From: JBDHWI01 sp964590135
GTDB taxonomy: Bacteria; Chloroflexota; Anaerolineae; J036; Brachytrichaceae
DNA: 64,000 nucleotides
Assembly (NCBI GenBank): GCA_964590135.1
Contig: CAZPVX010000016.1
Span: forward strand, 49,514 to 113,513
Reading direction: 5' to 3'
Position 1 is the first letter of the stretch. Every line of letters begins with the position of its first letter. Shown piece after piece: positions 50,050-58,826 of this stretch. The notes beneath the pieces were generated by a model. It saw only the letters and a list, made by a program, of their open reading frames with translations, was not told the origin of the DNA and did not search any database. The translations under genes were made by a program, and so were the position numbers.

Positions 50050-51836
50050 ACATTCTTCTCCTTGATGAGTTGCACATGCAGCGCCACCGGCTCGGCGACA
50101 GGCAACCGGCTCGGCGACGCTGGCTTCACGCGCGCTTCAAACTGATCATCTGGATAGATGAAATCGACGTTTTCAGGATTGATGAACAGATGCTCAGTGT
50201 AGGTCGCCGGCAACACCGGTTGTCCCTGCAGCAGCTTCACGGCGATGGGCATGACGCGCTCGCCATAGATATGCGGGAAGTAATCGACGCCGCCCACCAG
50301 CATGGGGTTGCGGGCGTGCAGTTCACGACGAATGCGCCGGCTGACGTTCTGGCTGACGACGGCGGTGCAAGGGTGCCGGCCCAGCACTTCTGCCGCTTCC
50401 AGCGCGCCAATGGCCGAATTGGCGTTGATGCCGACGAACAGCACATTGCGGCCCCAGGGGATATTGCGCAACGCCTGCGTCGCGCATGCGCGCGACTCAT
50501 CCAACCCGCCGCGCGTGTCGTAATGCAGGATGTCGGTGTCGCGCAGGTCGAACACCTGGCGCAACGTGACCAGCGCGCCATGCACGCGCGCAGCGGGGAT
50601 GGTGCCAGATTCGCTTTGCTCAAGGCAGACGATCTTGTCGAGCCGGCCCTGCCATTTCTCACGGATCCATTTGACGGCCGCCTCGCCGGCGATGCGGCCA
50701 GCGCGGAAGTTGTCCGCGCCAAAATACACGGCGCCAGGCATGGGAATATCGACCGCGATCACGCGCACGCCGGCGCTGCGAAACATGTCCATCAGCACAT
50801 AGTTCGTGCGCTCATCCTGCTGGTATTCGATCACCAGATCCACTTTCGCATCGATCATGCGCTTTGCATTTTCGATGGCTGACTGGGGATCGGCGTCGTT
50901 GTTGGCAAGCAGCAATTCAACATTGCTCATGCTGTTCGCCGCCTGCTCGATGCTCTGGCGCACCGTCACGGCAAAATCCTGTTGCTCATTCAGGTTGGCG
51001 AAGCCGATGCGCCACCTGCGATCTTCGGTGCAGTCGACACACACCTCAGTCAGTTTGTCCCCGCACACCGAGACGCGCACGCCGGCGGCGATCAACGCAT
51101 TCACCGCATCCTGCGAGCCTTCGTTGGTGGTGATGAGGTGGGTGACCTGGCTGAGCGTGGCAAAGCTGATTAGGGCGAGCCGACCAACGGCATCGCCGGA
51201 CGACATCATCACCACGGTGTCTGCGCTGGCAACCATGGCAGCCTTCACCTGCGCAGATGTCAAATCATTGCCGGCGGCGCCCTGCGCCACACTGATGCCA
51301 TCACAGCTGATAAACGCCTTGCTCACCCGCATGCGATCCAGCATGGTGGCCGCGAGCGGGCCGAACAGACTGTCCTGGCCGGCCTTCATCTGTCCGCCGA
51401 TCAAAATCACTGTGTGTTGTGGGTTATGAGAGAGTTGGCCGGCGATCTCCAGGCTGTTGGTCAACACGACCAGCGACTTCATCGGCAGCAACTCTTGTGC
51501 CAGCGCAAGCGAGATTGGCCCGCTGCTCAAGGCGATCACATCGCCTTCGCTGATCATCTCTCGCGCGCGGCGGGCGATGGCTGCGTGGTGCGCATGCGCC
51601 GGCGAGACAGTTTCGCCAGTGACACTGCCGGCGACTGGAGAGAATCCGCGTGTGGCCGTGGAGACCGCGCCACCATGCGTGCGAATGAGCTTACCTTGCG
51701 CTTCCAACGCCCGCAGATCGTTGCGGATCGTCCCTTCGGAAACCTGGAATCTTTCCCGCAGGTCATCTATGTGCAGCGAAGGATGTTCCAGTAATTGAGC
51801 CAGTATCAGTTCCTGACGTTCTTGTGGCTTCATCAT
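50046..51836 (-). CDS. DeoR-family regulator fused to a periplasmic-type sugar-binding domain
   Basis: 596 residues from ATG 51836 (GGGGAA upstream). Residues about 1-60 are a DeoR winged helix (RQELILAQLLEHPSLHIDDL, VSEGTIRNDLRALEAQGKLIRTHGGAV). Residues about 85-255 are the DeoR sugar-phosphate sensor (ISEGDVIALSSGPISLALAQ, VVLTNSLEIAGQL, VILIGGQMKAGQDSLFG, FISCDGIS). From about 275 a complete RbsB/LacI-like sugar-binding fold follows (LLLANNDADPQSAIENAKRM, FVGINANSAIGALEA, VVSQNVSRRIRREL, FINPENVDFIYPDD). The protein should sense a phosphorylated and a free sugar. No signal peptide is present, so it is cytoplasmic. Confidence 0.88.
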   Translation of the reverse strand: MMKPQERQELILAQLLEHPSLHIDDLRERFQVSEGTIRNDLRALEAQGKLIRTHGGAVSTATRGFSPVAGSVTGETVSPAHAHHAAIARRAREMISEGDVIALSSGPISLALAQELLPMKSLVVLTNSLEIAGQLSHNPQHTVILIGGQMKAGQDSLFGPLAATMLDRMRVSKAFISCDGISVAQGAAGNDLTSAQVKAAMVASADTVVMMSSGDAVGRLALISFATLSQVTHLITTNEGSQDAVNALIAAGVRVSVCGDKLTEVCVDCTEDRRWRIGFANLNEQQDFAVTVRQSIEQAANSMSNVELLLANNDADPQSAIENAKRMIDAKVDLVIEYQQDERTNYVLMDMFRSAGVRVIAVDIPMPGAVYFGADNFRAGRIAGEAAVKWIREKWQGRLDKIVCLEQSESGTIPAARVHGALVTLRQVFDLRDTDILHYDTRGGLDESRACATQALRNIPWGRNVLFVGINANSAIGALEAAEVLGRHPCTAVVSQNVSRRIRRELHARNPMLVGGVDYFPHIYGERVMPIAVKLLQGQPVLPATYTEHLFINPENVDFIYPDDQFEARVKPASPSRLPVAEPVALHVQLIKEKNV

Positions 51837-51950
51837 GGTTCCCCAAACGAGCAAAATGTTGGCCTATTGTAAAACCCACAAATTCATTTTCGTTTGCGAC
51901 GATTGGAATCTACACTTTTGCACAATCCAGCACAAGTTGTCACCAGAACA

Positions 51951-51965
51951 TTGTTGATTCAACAA
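51951..51965. promoter_or_regulatory. Candidate operator TTGTTG-ATT-CAACAA
   Basis: Perfect 6-3-6 palindrome with inner GTTGA/TCAAC, 30 bp upstream of the -35 element at 51981. It is a candidate site for the adjacent DeoR-type regulator. Confidence 0.4.
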
Positions 51966-51980
51966 ATATCGCCTGAGTAA

Positions 51981-52008
51981 TTGACAGTCCATCTGCGCTC
52001 CCTAAGAT
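51981..52008 (+). promoter_or_regulatory. Promoter toward the PhyH-like gene
   Basis: TTGACA (51981-51986), 16-bp spacer, TAAGAT (52003-52008). It would give a leader of about 195 nt that includes the palindrome at 52093-52108. Confidence 0.5.
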
Positions 52009-52092
52009 GAAGTTGATCGCAGCTCGACGATCTACGAGGGTCGGTTGCGCATGGTGTCCACCATTTGACAAGTCACATTGGGCTTCATATAA

Positions 52093-52108
52093 CGTTGAAC
52101 ACTCAACG
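52093..52108. promoter_or_regulatory. Candidate operator CGTTGA-ACAC-TCAACG
   Basis: Perfect 6-4-6 palindrome sharing the GTTGA/TCAAC half-sites with the one at 51951-51965. It lies downstream of the predicted start, suited to roadblock repression or an RNA hairpin. Confidence 0.4.
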
Positions 52109-52211
52109 CGGGTGATCCCATTTACATCGCACCCACCTGTTTCTGAATCCAACGCAAGCATCGCCGAATGCGATACTCTAATTTGGTGCCAAACATACGG
52201 AGGAACGTGGA

Positions 52212-53006
52212 ATGCTGACCGAAGCGCAAGTGGCGCAATTCAAACGTGACGGCTATCTGCGCGGTGGGCGTGTCTTAAGTGACGAGCAGGTTGAGATGTT
52301 GCGCGCTGAACTGCAACGCGTGATCGACGATGACCAGAAAGCCGGCGTTCCCCAGCCGGTCCTGTTGCGCAACCTGAACGCCGACAAGCCCCAACTGCCA
52401 GTATGGCAGATCGTCAATATCTGGGAGGCCAGCCCGAGCTTCCGCGACCTGATTGTCACCAACAAGCGCATCGCCGAGGAGATCGCCCAACTAACAGCGG
52501 CGCCGACGCTGCGTATCTGGCACGACCAGGTGCAATACAAACCCCCGAAGCAGGGCGGCACGACCATGTGGCATCAAGATGCGCCACTCTGGCCGATCAT
52601 CCAGCCCATGACCGAAGTGTCGGCCTGGGTGGCGCTTGACGATGCCGAGATCGAAAACGGCTGCATGTGGATGGTGCCGGGTTCACACACCTGGGGCAAC
52701 CACATGGATTTCATCCGCGAGAACGTGCCAACCTTTGACGCCATGCCGAGCACGTTCGAGGGGCATGCTGTACAGGTGATTCCTTGTCCAGTGAAAAAGG
52801 GCGAAGTGCATTATCACCACGCACTCACCTGGCATGGCTCACCAAACAACACCAGTCCAAATCCGCGCCGCGCCATCGCCATTCACTACATGACCGGTGA
52901 GACGCGCTTCGTCGCATCCGGCAATCATCCGATGAAGAAATTCGTCGAGGTGCAGGACGGCGAGCCGATGCGCGGCGATCACTTTCCGGTTGTGTGGCCT
53001 CAGTAG
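52212..53006 (+). CDS. Phytanoyl-CoA dioxygenase (PhyH) family protein
   Basis: 264 residues, ATG preceded by GGAGG. It is an Fe(II)/2-oxoglutarate-dependent oxygenase fold: MWHQDAPLWPI carries the HxD iron ligands, HYHHALTWHGSPNN carries the distal His, and NPRRAIAIHYM carries the Arg that binds 2-oxoglutarate. The N-terminal FKRDGYLRGGRVLSDEQV is typical. Substrates in this family are diverse (lipids, sugars, secondary metabolites). It is divergent from the dual-domain regulator and directly upstream of an oligopeptide-type importer operon. A related PhyH gene follows that operon at 62.5 kb. Confidence 0.9.
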   Translation: MLTEAQVAQFKRDGYLRGGRVLSDEQVEMLRAELQRVIDDDQKAGVPQPVLLRNLNADKPQLPVWQIVNIWEASPSFRDLIVTNKRIAEEIAQLTAAPTLRIWHDQVQYKPPKQGGTTMWHQDAPLWPIIQPMTEVSAWVALDDAEIENGCMWMVPGSHTWGNHMDFIRENVPTFDAMPSTFEGHAVQVIPCPVKKGEVHYHHALTWHGSPNNTSPNPRRAIAIHYMTGETRFVASGNHPMKKFVEVQDGEPMRGDHFPVVWPQ

Positions 53007-53152
53007 TTCGGATGGGAATTCGATACATGAGCAAGCCGAACAAGGAGGTGACAGCACAAAAAACCTAGTTCACACCACTACACGACGAATTTGCAGGATA
53101 ACCAGAAGTGAGAAGCGTCGCCAACCCAGACACCCCCACGGAGGGAAGAAAG

Positions 53153-55251
53153 ATGCAAAAGAAAAGTCGTTTGTTCAAGCCATTCGCAGTAATGGTTGCG
53201 CTCGCCTTTTTGGCCAGCGCGTGCGCGCCGGCCGCAACACCGGCTGCGCCAGCCGCAACAGAAGCACCCGCAGCCACCGAAGCGCCGGCAGCTACTGAAG
53301 CGCCGGCAGCTACTGAGGCGCCGGCCGCAACAGAAGCACCGGCAGCCACCGAAGCGCCGGCCGCAACAGAAGCACCAGCAGCCACCGAAGCGCCGGCCAC
53401 GACCGGCTCGCTGCCCATGCCCGCCAGCTTCTCAGAAGCACCCATGCTGGATGAGCAGGTGAAGGCCGGCAAGATCCCGCCGCTGGCTGAGCGCCTGCCC
53501 AAGGAACCATTCGTCGTCGGACCAGGCGTGCTGGTCGCCGAGAAGGACCTACCCAATTGGGAAGTCGGCAAGTATGGCGGCACGCTGCACTCCGCGCACA
53601 GCGTCGCCAACTGGGCGCCGGACATCTTCGTCATGGACAACGAATCGCTGTTGATGGCCCCCGGCATCAGCACCGACGGCGTGCGCGGCAACGTGCTGAA
53701 AGGCTTCGAAGTCAGCGAAGACGGCAAGACGATCACCTTCCACCTGCGCGAAGGTCTGAAGTGGTCGGATGGCCAGCCAGTGACGACCGAGGACATTCGG
53801 TTTGTGTATGAGGATATCCTCAAGAACAAGGAACTGACGCCGAGTTTCCCGTCGCGCTGGAAGGTAGGCGCCAGCCCCGAAGGCGCCGAACCGACGCTGA
53901 AGTTCATCGACGACTTCACCTTCGAGATGTCCTATCCAGAGCCTTACGGCGGCATCCTGCGCCAGTTCACCATCGAGAGCTGGGTGGGCTATACCGAGTG
54001 GTTGCTGCCGGCGCACTTTATGAAGCAGTTCCACAAGGACTATGCCAAGCCAGAAGACCTGAAGAAGGCGCTGGAAGAGGCCAAGCTGAAGGACGATGAA
54101 TGGGTCGCGCTGTTCAACCAGAAGAAGTGCCTAAACTGGGACATTACCCAGCCGCGCTGCATCGGCTTTCCGGCGCTGTGGCCGTGGCTGCTAACCAAGG
54201 CCGATCAGGGCACGCTGACCTTCGAGCGCAACCCGTATTACTTCAAGGTCGACACCCAGGGTCAGCAGTTGCCCTATGTCGATACGATCGTGTCGACGCA
54301 GGTGCAAGACGTGGAAGCAGTGAACCTGAAGGTGCTGGCCGGCGAGGTGGATTTCTTGCGCGAGAGCACGGCGCTGATCAAGGTGCCGCTCTACAAGGAG
54401 AACGAGGAGAAGGCCGGTTTCAACACCGTGCTGCTCGACATGCACGTCGACTCCAGCGCGTTGATCATCAACGAGACTTTCACCAACACCACCCAGGCGG
54501 CGGATTGGGCCAAATATTCGCAGGACGCGCGTTTCCGCAAGGCGCTCAGCATGGCGATCAACCGCGACGAGATCATCCAAACGGTTTACTACGGCTTTGC
54601 GTCACTGCCACTGCGTGACGTGGGCGAAGAGGCCAGCACCTATAACCCGGATGCAGCCAATGCGCTGCTGGATGAGATCGGCCTGACCAACAAGGACAGC
54701 AACGGTTTGAGACTAGCTTCGGACGGCAAGCCGCTGCAGATCCTGCTGGAACATGCCGCGCATGCGCCAGACCTCGCGCCGGTGGCCGAGGACTTGAAGG
54801 CCGTTGGCATCGACGTGCTGGTCAAGAAGATCGACCCGCAACTGTGGGACACGCGCATGGGCAACAACGACATCATGTCGACCATGTTCTGGACACACGA
54901 CCAGGGCTGGGGCGGTGGCGTCGGCTTCAATGAGGCGCTCAGTCGCGCCGGCGTTGCCTGGTCGGATTACATCGGCACCCAGGGCAAGAGCGGCGAAAAG
55001 CCCCCGGACTGGTTTATGCAGGGCGTTGACCTCGCCAAGCAGTGGTGGTCGCTGGTGCCAGGCTCTGATGCACACAAGAAGATTACCGAAGNNNNNNNNN
55101 NGCCTGGCAGCGCGACAACCTGCCGATCATCAAGATCGTTGAAAACGTGAAGTATCCGATGATCGTAAGCAAGAAGCTCGGCAATGTGGCGCAGGGTGGC
55201 TTCGCCATCGCGTCGAACTTCTCCGGCGAGCAACTGTTCTTCAAGCAGTAA
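53153..55251 (+). CDS. Oligopeptide-type ABC substrate-binding protein (broken by assembly gap)
   Basis: ATG 53153 has GGAGGGA upstream. The lipoprotein signal ends LASAC, and eight AATEAP repeats form the linker. The family-5 domain has KGFEVSEDGKTITFHLREGLKWSDG, RNPYYFKVDTQGQQLPYVD, MAINRDEIIQTVYYG and PDAANALLDEIGLTNKDS. Ten Ns at 55092-55101 interrupt it. In the correct phase the sequence after the gap reads AWQRDNLPIIKIVENVKYP and ends at 55251. The phase differs across the Ns, so they are a placeholder and the real missing length is 2 modulo 3. About 700 residues in total; a real gene, not a pseudogene. Confidence 0.9.
53252..53395 (+). repeat. Eight tandem 18-bp repeats encoding AATEAP
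   Basis: Eight consecutive in-frame copies of an 18-bp unit, varying mostly at third positions (two main variants alternate), form the flexible linker between the lipid anchor and the binding domain. Such arrays can change copy number. Confidence 0.9.
55092..55101. other. Assembly gap (10 N)
   Basis: Ten Ns inside the binding-protein gene. The coding phase before and after shows that 10 is not the true length. Confidence 0.99.
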
Positions 55252-55286
55252 GCTGATCGAAAAGCATCCTGGTGCGCCCCGATGCA

Positions 55287-55317
55287 GATCCCCGTTCCAT
55301 AAGCCGGAACGGGGATC
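55287..55317 (+). terminator. 12-bp hairpin after the binding-protein gene
   Basis: GATCCCCGTTCC (55287-55298), loop ATAAGCC, GGAACGGGGATC (55306-55317): perfect. No T-run, so partial termination or mRNA stabilisation is likely, as at 34847-34875 in the other Opp operon. Confidence 0.6.
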
Positions 55318-55354
55318 ACGGGCGGGCGTTAAGCTCGAGGCAGAACGATCCCTT

Positions 55355-55393
55355 AAAGGATGCGCGCACATTGAAAGGGTGCGCGCATCCTTT
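55355..55393 (+). terminator. 15-bp hairpin before the permease genes
   Basis: AAAGGATGCGCGCAC (55355-55369), 9-nt loop, GTGCGCGCATCCTTT (55379-55393): 15 of 15 paired, ending in only three Ts. A strong barrier that would reduce read-through to the permeases. Confidence 0.6.
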
Positions 55394-55560
55394 GGCATAG
55401 TCAGACTATTGGCGGCAGATGAAACCGGACAGACATCGCTAAAGTTCCGGAGCGCTCAGAGTACCGCTGCACGAGCGAGCCGTCACTTGCAAATATCACC
55501 ATCCTGCACGAACATGGTCGCATCACTGTGGCCGATTCTTTATAAAGGAGTGTGCGCAAC

Positions 55561-56559
55561 ATGCTGTCGTATATTGTGCGGCGCATCCTGACCTTGATTC
55601 CCATCATCCTTCTCATCTCGTTCGTCTCATTCGTGGTCATCGAGCTGCCGCCAGGTGATTACGTGACCGCTCGGATCGCACAAATGCGCTCGTCAGGCAT
55701 GGAAGTGGACGAAAACGAGGTTCAGCGTTTGACCTCACAATATGGCCTAGACAAACCATTCCTGGTGCGCTATTTCCGCTGGATGGAGGGCATTCTGCTG
55801 CACGGCGACTTTGGCTACTCGTTTCAGTGGAATGAGCCAGTAAATACGATTCTGGCAGAGCGCGTGCCGGCGACCATGTTCATCGCCATCCTCTCGCTGC
55901 TGGTGTCATGGGCCATCTCCATTCCCATCGGCATCCTCTCGGCCGTCAAACAATACTCGGCCATCGACTACGTTGGCACCTTCATCAGCTTCGTCGGCCT
56001 GGCCACACCGGGTTTCCTCATCGCGCTGATCGGCGCCTATTTCATATTAAACAATTTCAATTTCTCACCGCTCGGCCTGTATTCGCAGGAATTTGCCGAC
56101 GCGCCGTGGAGCGTCGGCAAATTCCTCGACCTGCTCAAACACCTGATCCTGCCACTGCTCGTGGTTGGCCTGACCAGCACCGGCGTCACCATCCGCGTCA
56201 TCCGCGCAAACCTGCTGGATGAGTTGAAGAAGCAATATGTCGTCACCGCGCGCGCCAAGGGCTTGAAGGAGCGCGACCTGCTGATGAAGTATCCGGTGCG
56301 CATGGCGATGAATCCGCTCATCAGCACCATCGGCTATGTGCTGCCGGCGCTGGTCGGCGGTGAAGTGCTGGTCTCCATCGTGCTGAGCCTGCAAACCACC
56401 GGCCCGGTGCTGCTGCGCGCTGTGCTGGCCCAGGATATGTATCTCGCCGGCGGCATCGTGCTGATCCTCAGCGTGTTGACCGTCATCGGCACCACCCTCT
56501 CCGACATCGCGCTGGCCGCCATGGACCCGCGCATCCGCTTTGGAGGACTGAGCAAGTGA
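55561..56559 (+). CDS. Oligopeptide-type ABC permease (OppB class)
   Basis: 332 residues. ATG 55561 is chosen because AAGGAG lies 10 nt upstream; a GTG at 55552 would be too close to it. Six membrane helices, with LSYIVRRILTLIPIILLISF first, GDFGYSFQWNEPV, and the EAA-like loop ARAKGLKERDLLMKYPVRMAM (about 228-248). The downstream OppC-type gene overlaps it by 4 bp. Confidence 0.95.
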   Translation: MLSYIVRRILTLIPIILLISFVSFVVIELPPGDYVTARIAQMRSSGMEVDENEVQRLTSQYGLDKPFLVRYFRWMEGILLHGDFGYSFQWNEPVNTILAERVPATMFIAILSLLVSWAISIPIGILSAVKQYSAIDYVGTFISFVGLATPGFLIALIGAYFILNNFNFSPLGLYSQEFADAPWSVGKFLDLLKHLILPLLVVGLTSTGVTIRVIRANLLDELKKQYVVTARAKGLKERDLLMKYPVRMAMNPLISTIGYVLPALVGGEVLVSIVLSLQTTGPVLLRAVLAQDMYLAGGIVLILSVLTVIGTTLSDIALAAMDPRIRFGGLSK

Positions 56560-57758
56560 GTGTTCAAGACAGCGCAAATACCCCGATGGTTCGGCCGCTC
56601 ACGCCGGCGACAGTGCCGGATGGTCCGGGCCCACTCGACGTCGCCGCCGAGCGCGAGGACAAGTTCTATTACGCCACCCAGTGGAGCCTGATCTGGTGGC
56701 GCTTCAAAAAGCACAAGCTGGCGATGATCGCCACGTTCGGGCTGGCGGTGCTGTATTTCATCGCTGTGTTCGCCGATTTTGTCGCGCCATATAGCGCCGC
56801 GCGGCGCTTCTCCGGCCAGCAGCAGCAACCACCAACCACCATCTATCTCTGGAGCGAGACCACTGGCCTGCGCCCGCCATTCATCTATGCCACAAAACGG
56901 CAGGCTGACCCGAAGACATTCAAGTTCATCTTCGTACCAGACACCTCGAAGCCAATACCGATTCAATTCTTCGTGCAGGGCGAGCCTTACAAGTGGCTTG
57001 GCCTCATCGATTCCAACATTCACCTGTTTGGCACAGGCAAGGACGAGAAAGGCAAGGAGAATCCGCCGGTATTTGTCTTCGGCACAGACCGGTTGGGGCG
57101 CGACCTGTTCTCACGCACCATGTTTGGGGGGCGCATCTCGCTTTCTATCGGCCTGCTCGGCGTGCTGTTCAGCTTCATCATCGGCCTGACATTGGGCGGT
57201 GTCTCCGGCTTCTTTGGCGGCGTGGTCGATGAGATCATCCAGCGCATGATTGACTTCCTGCAGTCAATCCCCACCTTGCCCTTGTGGATCGCGCTAGCTG
57301 CCGCGCTGCCGCGCGACTGGTCGACAGAGAAAACCTTCTTTGCCATCACCGTGTTGCTCTCGCTGGTGGGCTGGACAGGGCTGGCGCGCGTGGTGCGCGG
57401 CAAGCTGTTGCAACTGCGCGAAGAGGACTACGCCCTGGCTGCGCAGGCCGCCGGCGCCAGCCAATCGCGCATCATTGGCCGGCACCTATTGCCCGGCTTC
57501 ACCAGCCACCTGATCGTGTCGATCACCGTGTCGGTGCCGGCAACGATTCTGGGTGAAACAGCGCTCAGCTTCATCGGCCTTGGCCTGCAACCGCCGGCAG
57601 TCAGTTGGGGCGTGCTGCTGCAAGACGCGCAAAACCTTACCGCTATCGCGCAGCAGCAGTGGCTGCTCATCCCGGCGCTCTTCGTCATCGCCACTGGTCT
57701 GCTGTTCTCGTTCGTGGGCGATGGCCTGCGTGATGCCGCCGATCCCTATACCCGATAA
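56556..57758 (+). CDS. Oligopeptide-type ABC permease (OppC class)
   Basis: 400 residues from GTG 56556 (GTGA overlap with OppB). As in the other operon, an enlarged external domain of about 110 residues (APYSAARRFSGQQQQPPTTI... to FVFGTDRLGRDLFS) separates helices 1 and 2. The core has the EAA-like loop QAAGASQSRIIGRHLLPGFT and the C-terminal SFVGDGLRDAADPYTR. The two OppC proteins are homologous over the whole length. Confidence 0.94.
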   Translation: MSVQDSANTPMVRPLTPATVPDGPGPLDVAAEREDKFYYATQWSLIWWRFKKHKLAMIATFGLAVLYFIAVFADFVAPYSAARRFSGQQQQPPTTIYLWSETTGLRPPFIYATKRQADPKTFKFIFVPDTSKPIPIQFFVQGEPYKWLGLIDSNIHLFGTGKDEKGKENPPVFVFGTDRLGRDLFSRTMFGGRISLSIGLLGVLFSFIIGLTLGGVSGFFGGVVDEIIQRMIDFLQSIPTLPLWIALAAALPRDWSTEKTFFAITVLLSLVGWTGLARVVRGKLLQLREEDYALAAQAAGASQSRIIGRHLLPGFTSHLIVSITVSVPATILGETALSFIGLGLQPPAVSWGVLLQDAQNLTAIAQQQWLLIPALFVIATGLLFSFVGDGLRDAADPYTR

Positions 57759-57761
57759 ACG

Positions 57762-58826
57762 ATGGAAACCACTGTCAACGCAACCACCACTGCGCCGGCG
57801 CAAGCGCTGCCCAAAGACGATCTGATGATCGAAGTGCGCAACCTGAAGGTGAACTTCTATCTCTTCGAGGGTGTCGTGCACGCGCTGGATGGCGTGGATT
57901 TCGACATTCGCCAGGGGCGCTCGCTGGGCGTAATCGGCGAGAGCGGCTGCGGCAAATCCGTCACCGCGCAATCGATCATGCGCATCGTGCCGACACCACC
58001 GGCGCGCATCATCGATGGGCAAATCCTGCTGCACCAGCGCGACGAGCATGGCAACGCCAAAGGCACGGTCGACATCATCAAGCTGGATGCCGGCGGAGAG
58101 CAGATGCGCGCCATCCGCTGGAGCGACATCGCGATGATCTTTCAAGAGCCGATGAGTTCGTTCAGCCCGCTCTTCACGATTGGCAACCAGATCATCGAGG
58201 CGATCACGCTGCACAATCATGGCATCTCCAAGCAAGTCGCGCGCGACCGTGCCATCGATCTGCTCGGCAAAGTTGGCATCCCGCAGCCCAAGCGATTGAT
58301 CGATGTCTATCCGCACCAGTTGAGCGGCGGCATGCGCCAGCGCGCCATGATCGCGATGGCGCTCTCGTGCAACCCGCGCCTGCTGATCGCCGACGAGCCA
58401 ACCACCGCGCTCGACGTCACCATCGAAGCGCAGATTCTGGAGCTGCTCAAGTCGCTGCAGGAAGAATACGGCATGGCGATGATGTATATCAGCCACGACC
58501 TGGCTGTGGTCGGCGAGATGTCCGATGAAGTGATCGTAATGTATCTGGGTCGTGTGATGGAGCGCGCCAGCCGCGATGAATTATTCGACGTGCCGATGCA
58601 TCCCTACACGCAGGCGCTATGGCGCTCGATCCCGCGCCTCGAAGGGGGGCAGGACCGCCTGACGCCCATCGCCGGCTCGCTGCCCAGCCCCTTTGCTGAG
58701 CAAAAGGGCTGCCCGTTCTTCTCACGCTGCGAGCAACGCATCGTCGGCTTGTGCGACACCCATCGCCCGCCCACTGTCCGCATATCCCCCACCCACGAGG
58801 TCAGCTGCGTGCTGTATCAAAAATGA
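57762..58826 (+). CDS. Oligopeptide-type ABC transporter ATPase (OppD class)
   Basis: 354 residues. Walker A GESGCGKSVTAQ, Q-loop MIFQEPMSSFSPLFTIG, signature LSGGMRQRAMIAMAL, Walker B LIADEPTTALD, switch ISHDLAVVGEM and a C-terminal Cys cluster (GCPFFSRCEQRIVGLC). It starts 3 bp after OppC and its stop overlaps the next ATG (ATGA). Confidence 0.96.
   Translation: METTVNATTTAPAQALPKDDLMIEVRNLKVNFYLFEGVVHALDGVDFDIRQGRSLGVIGESGCGKSVTAQSIMRIVPTPPARIIDGQILLHQRDEHGNAKGTVDIIKLDAGGEQMRAIRWSDIAMIFQEPMSSFSPLFTIGNQIIEAITLHNHGISKQVARDRAIDLLGKVGIPQPKRLIDVYPHQLSGGMRQRAMIAMALSCNPRLLIADEPTTALDVTIEAQILELLKSLQEEYGMAMMYISHDLAVVGEMSDEVIVMYLGRVMERASRDELFDVPMHPYTQALWRSIPRLEGGQDRLTPIAGSLPSPFAEQKGCPFFSRCEQRIVGLCDTHRPPTVRISPTHEVSCVLYQK

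Larger units (their letters stand above)
51837..52211. promoter_or_regulatory. 375-bp divergent control region
   Basis: Between the regulator gene (minus) and the PhyH-like gene (plus) there is no convincing gene. It holds a plus-strand promoter (51981-52008), two palindromes built on GTTGA/TCAAC (51951-51965 and 52093-52108), a small palindrome TTTGG-TG-CCAAA (52182-52193) and a GGAGG ribosome site before 52212. The base composition is less GC-rich than in the genes. Confidence 0.6.
55252..55560. other. 309-bp gap with two strong hairpins between binding-protein and permease genes
   Basis: No supported gene. It holds two perfect hairpins (55287-55317 and 55355-55393), then about 150 bp without clear structure, then the AAGGAG ribosome site (55545-55550) of the OppB-type gene. 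Confidence 0.7.

Noticed and set aside
53027..53068. 13-codon open frame MSKPNKEVTAQKT before the binding-protein gene
   Set aside because: Only a weak ribosome site and no regulatory codon pattern; probably chance.
53252..53395. Tandem repeat considered as CRISPR
   Set aside because: Units are contiguous, in frame and have no spacers; no cas genes are present.
53065..53919. Minus-strand open frame with repeated VAAGAS
   Set aside because: It is the complement of the AATEAP tandem repeat in the binding-protein gene.
55428..55541. Short open stretch ending just before the OppB ribosome site
   Set aside because: No start codon and no recognisable similarity; treated as intergenic.
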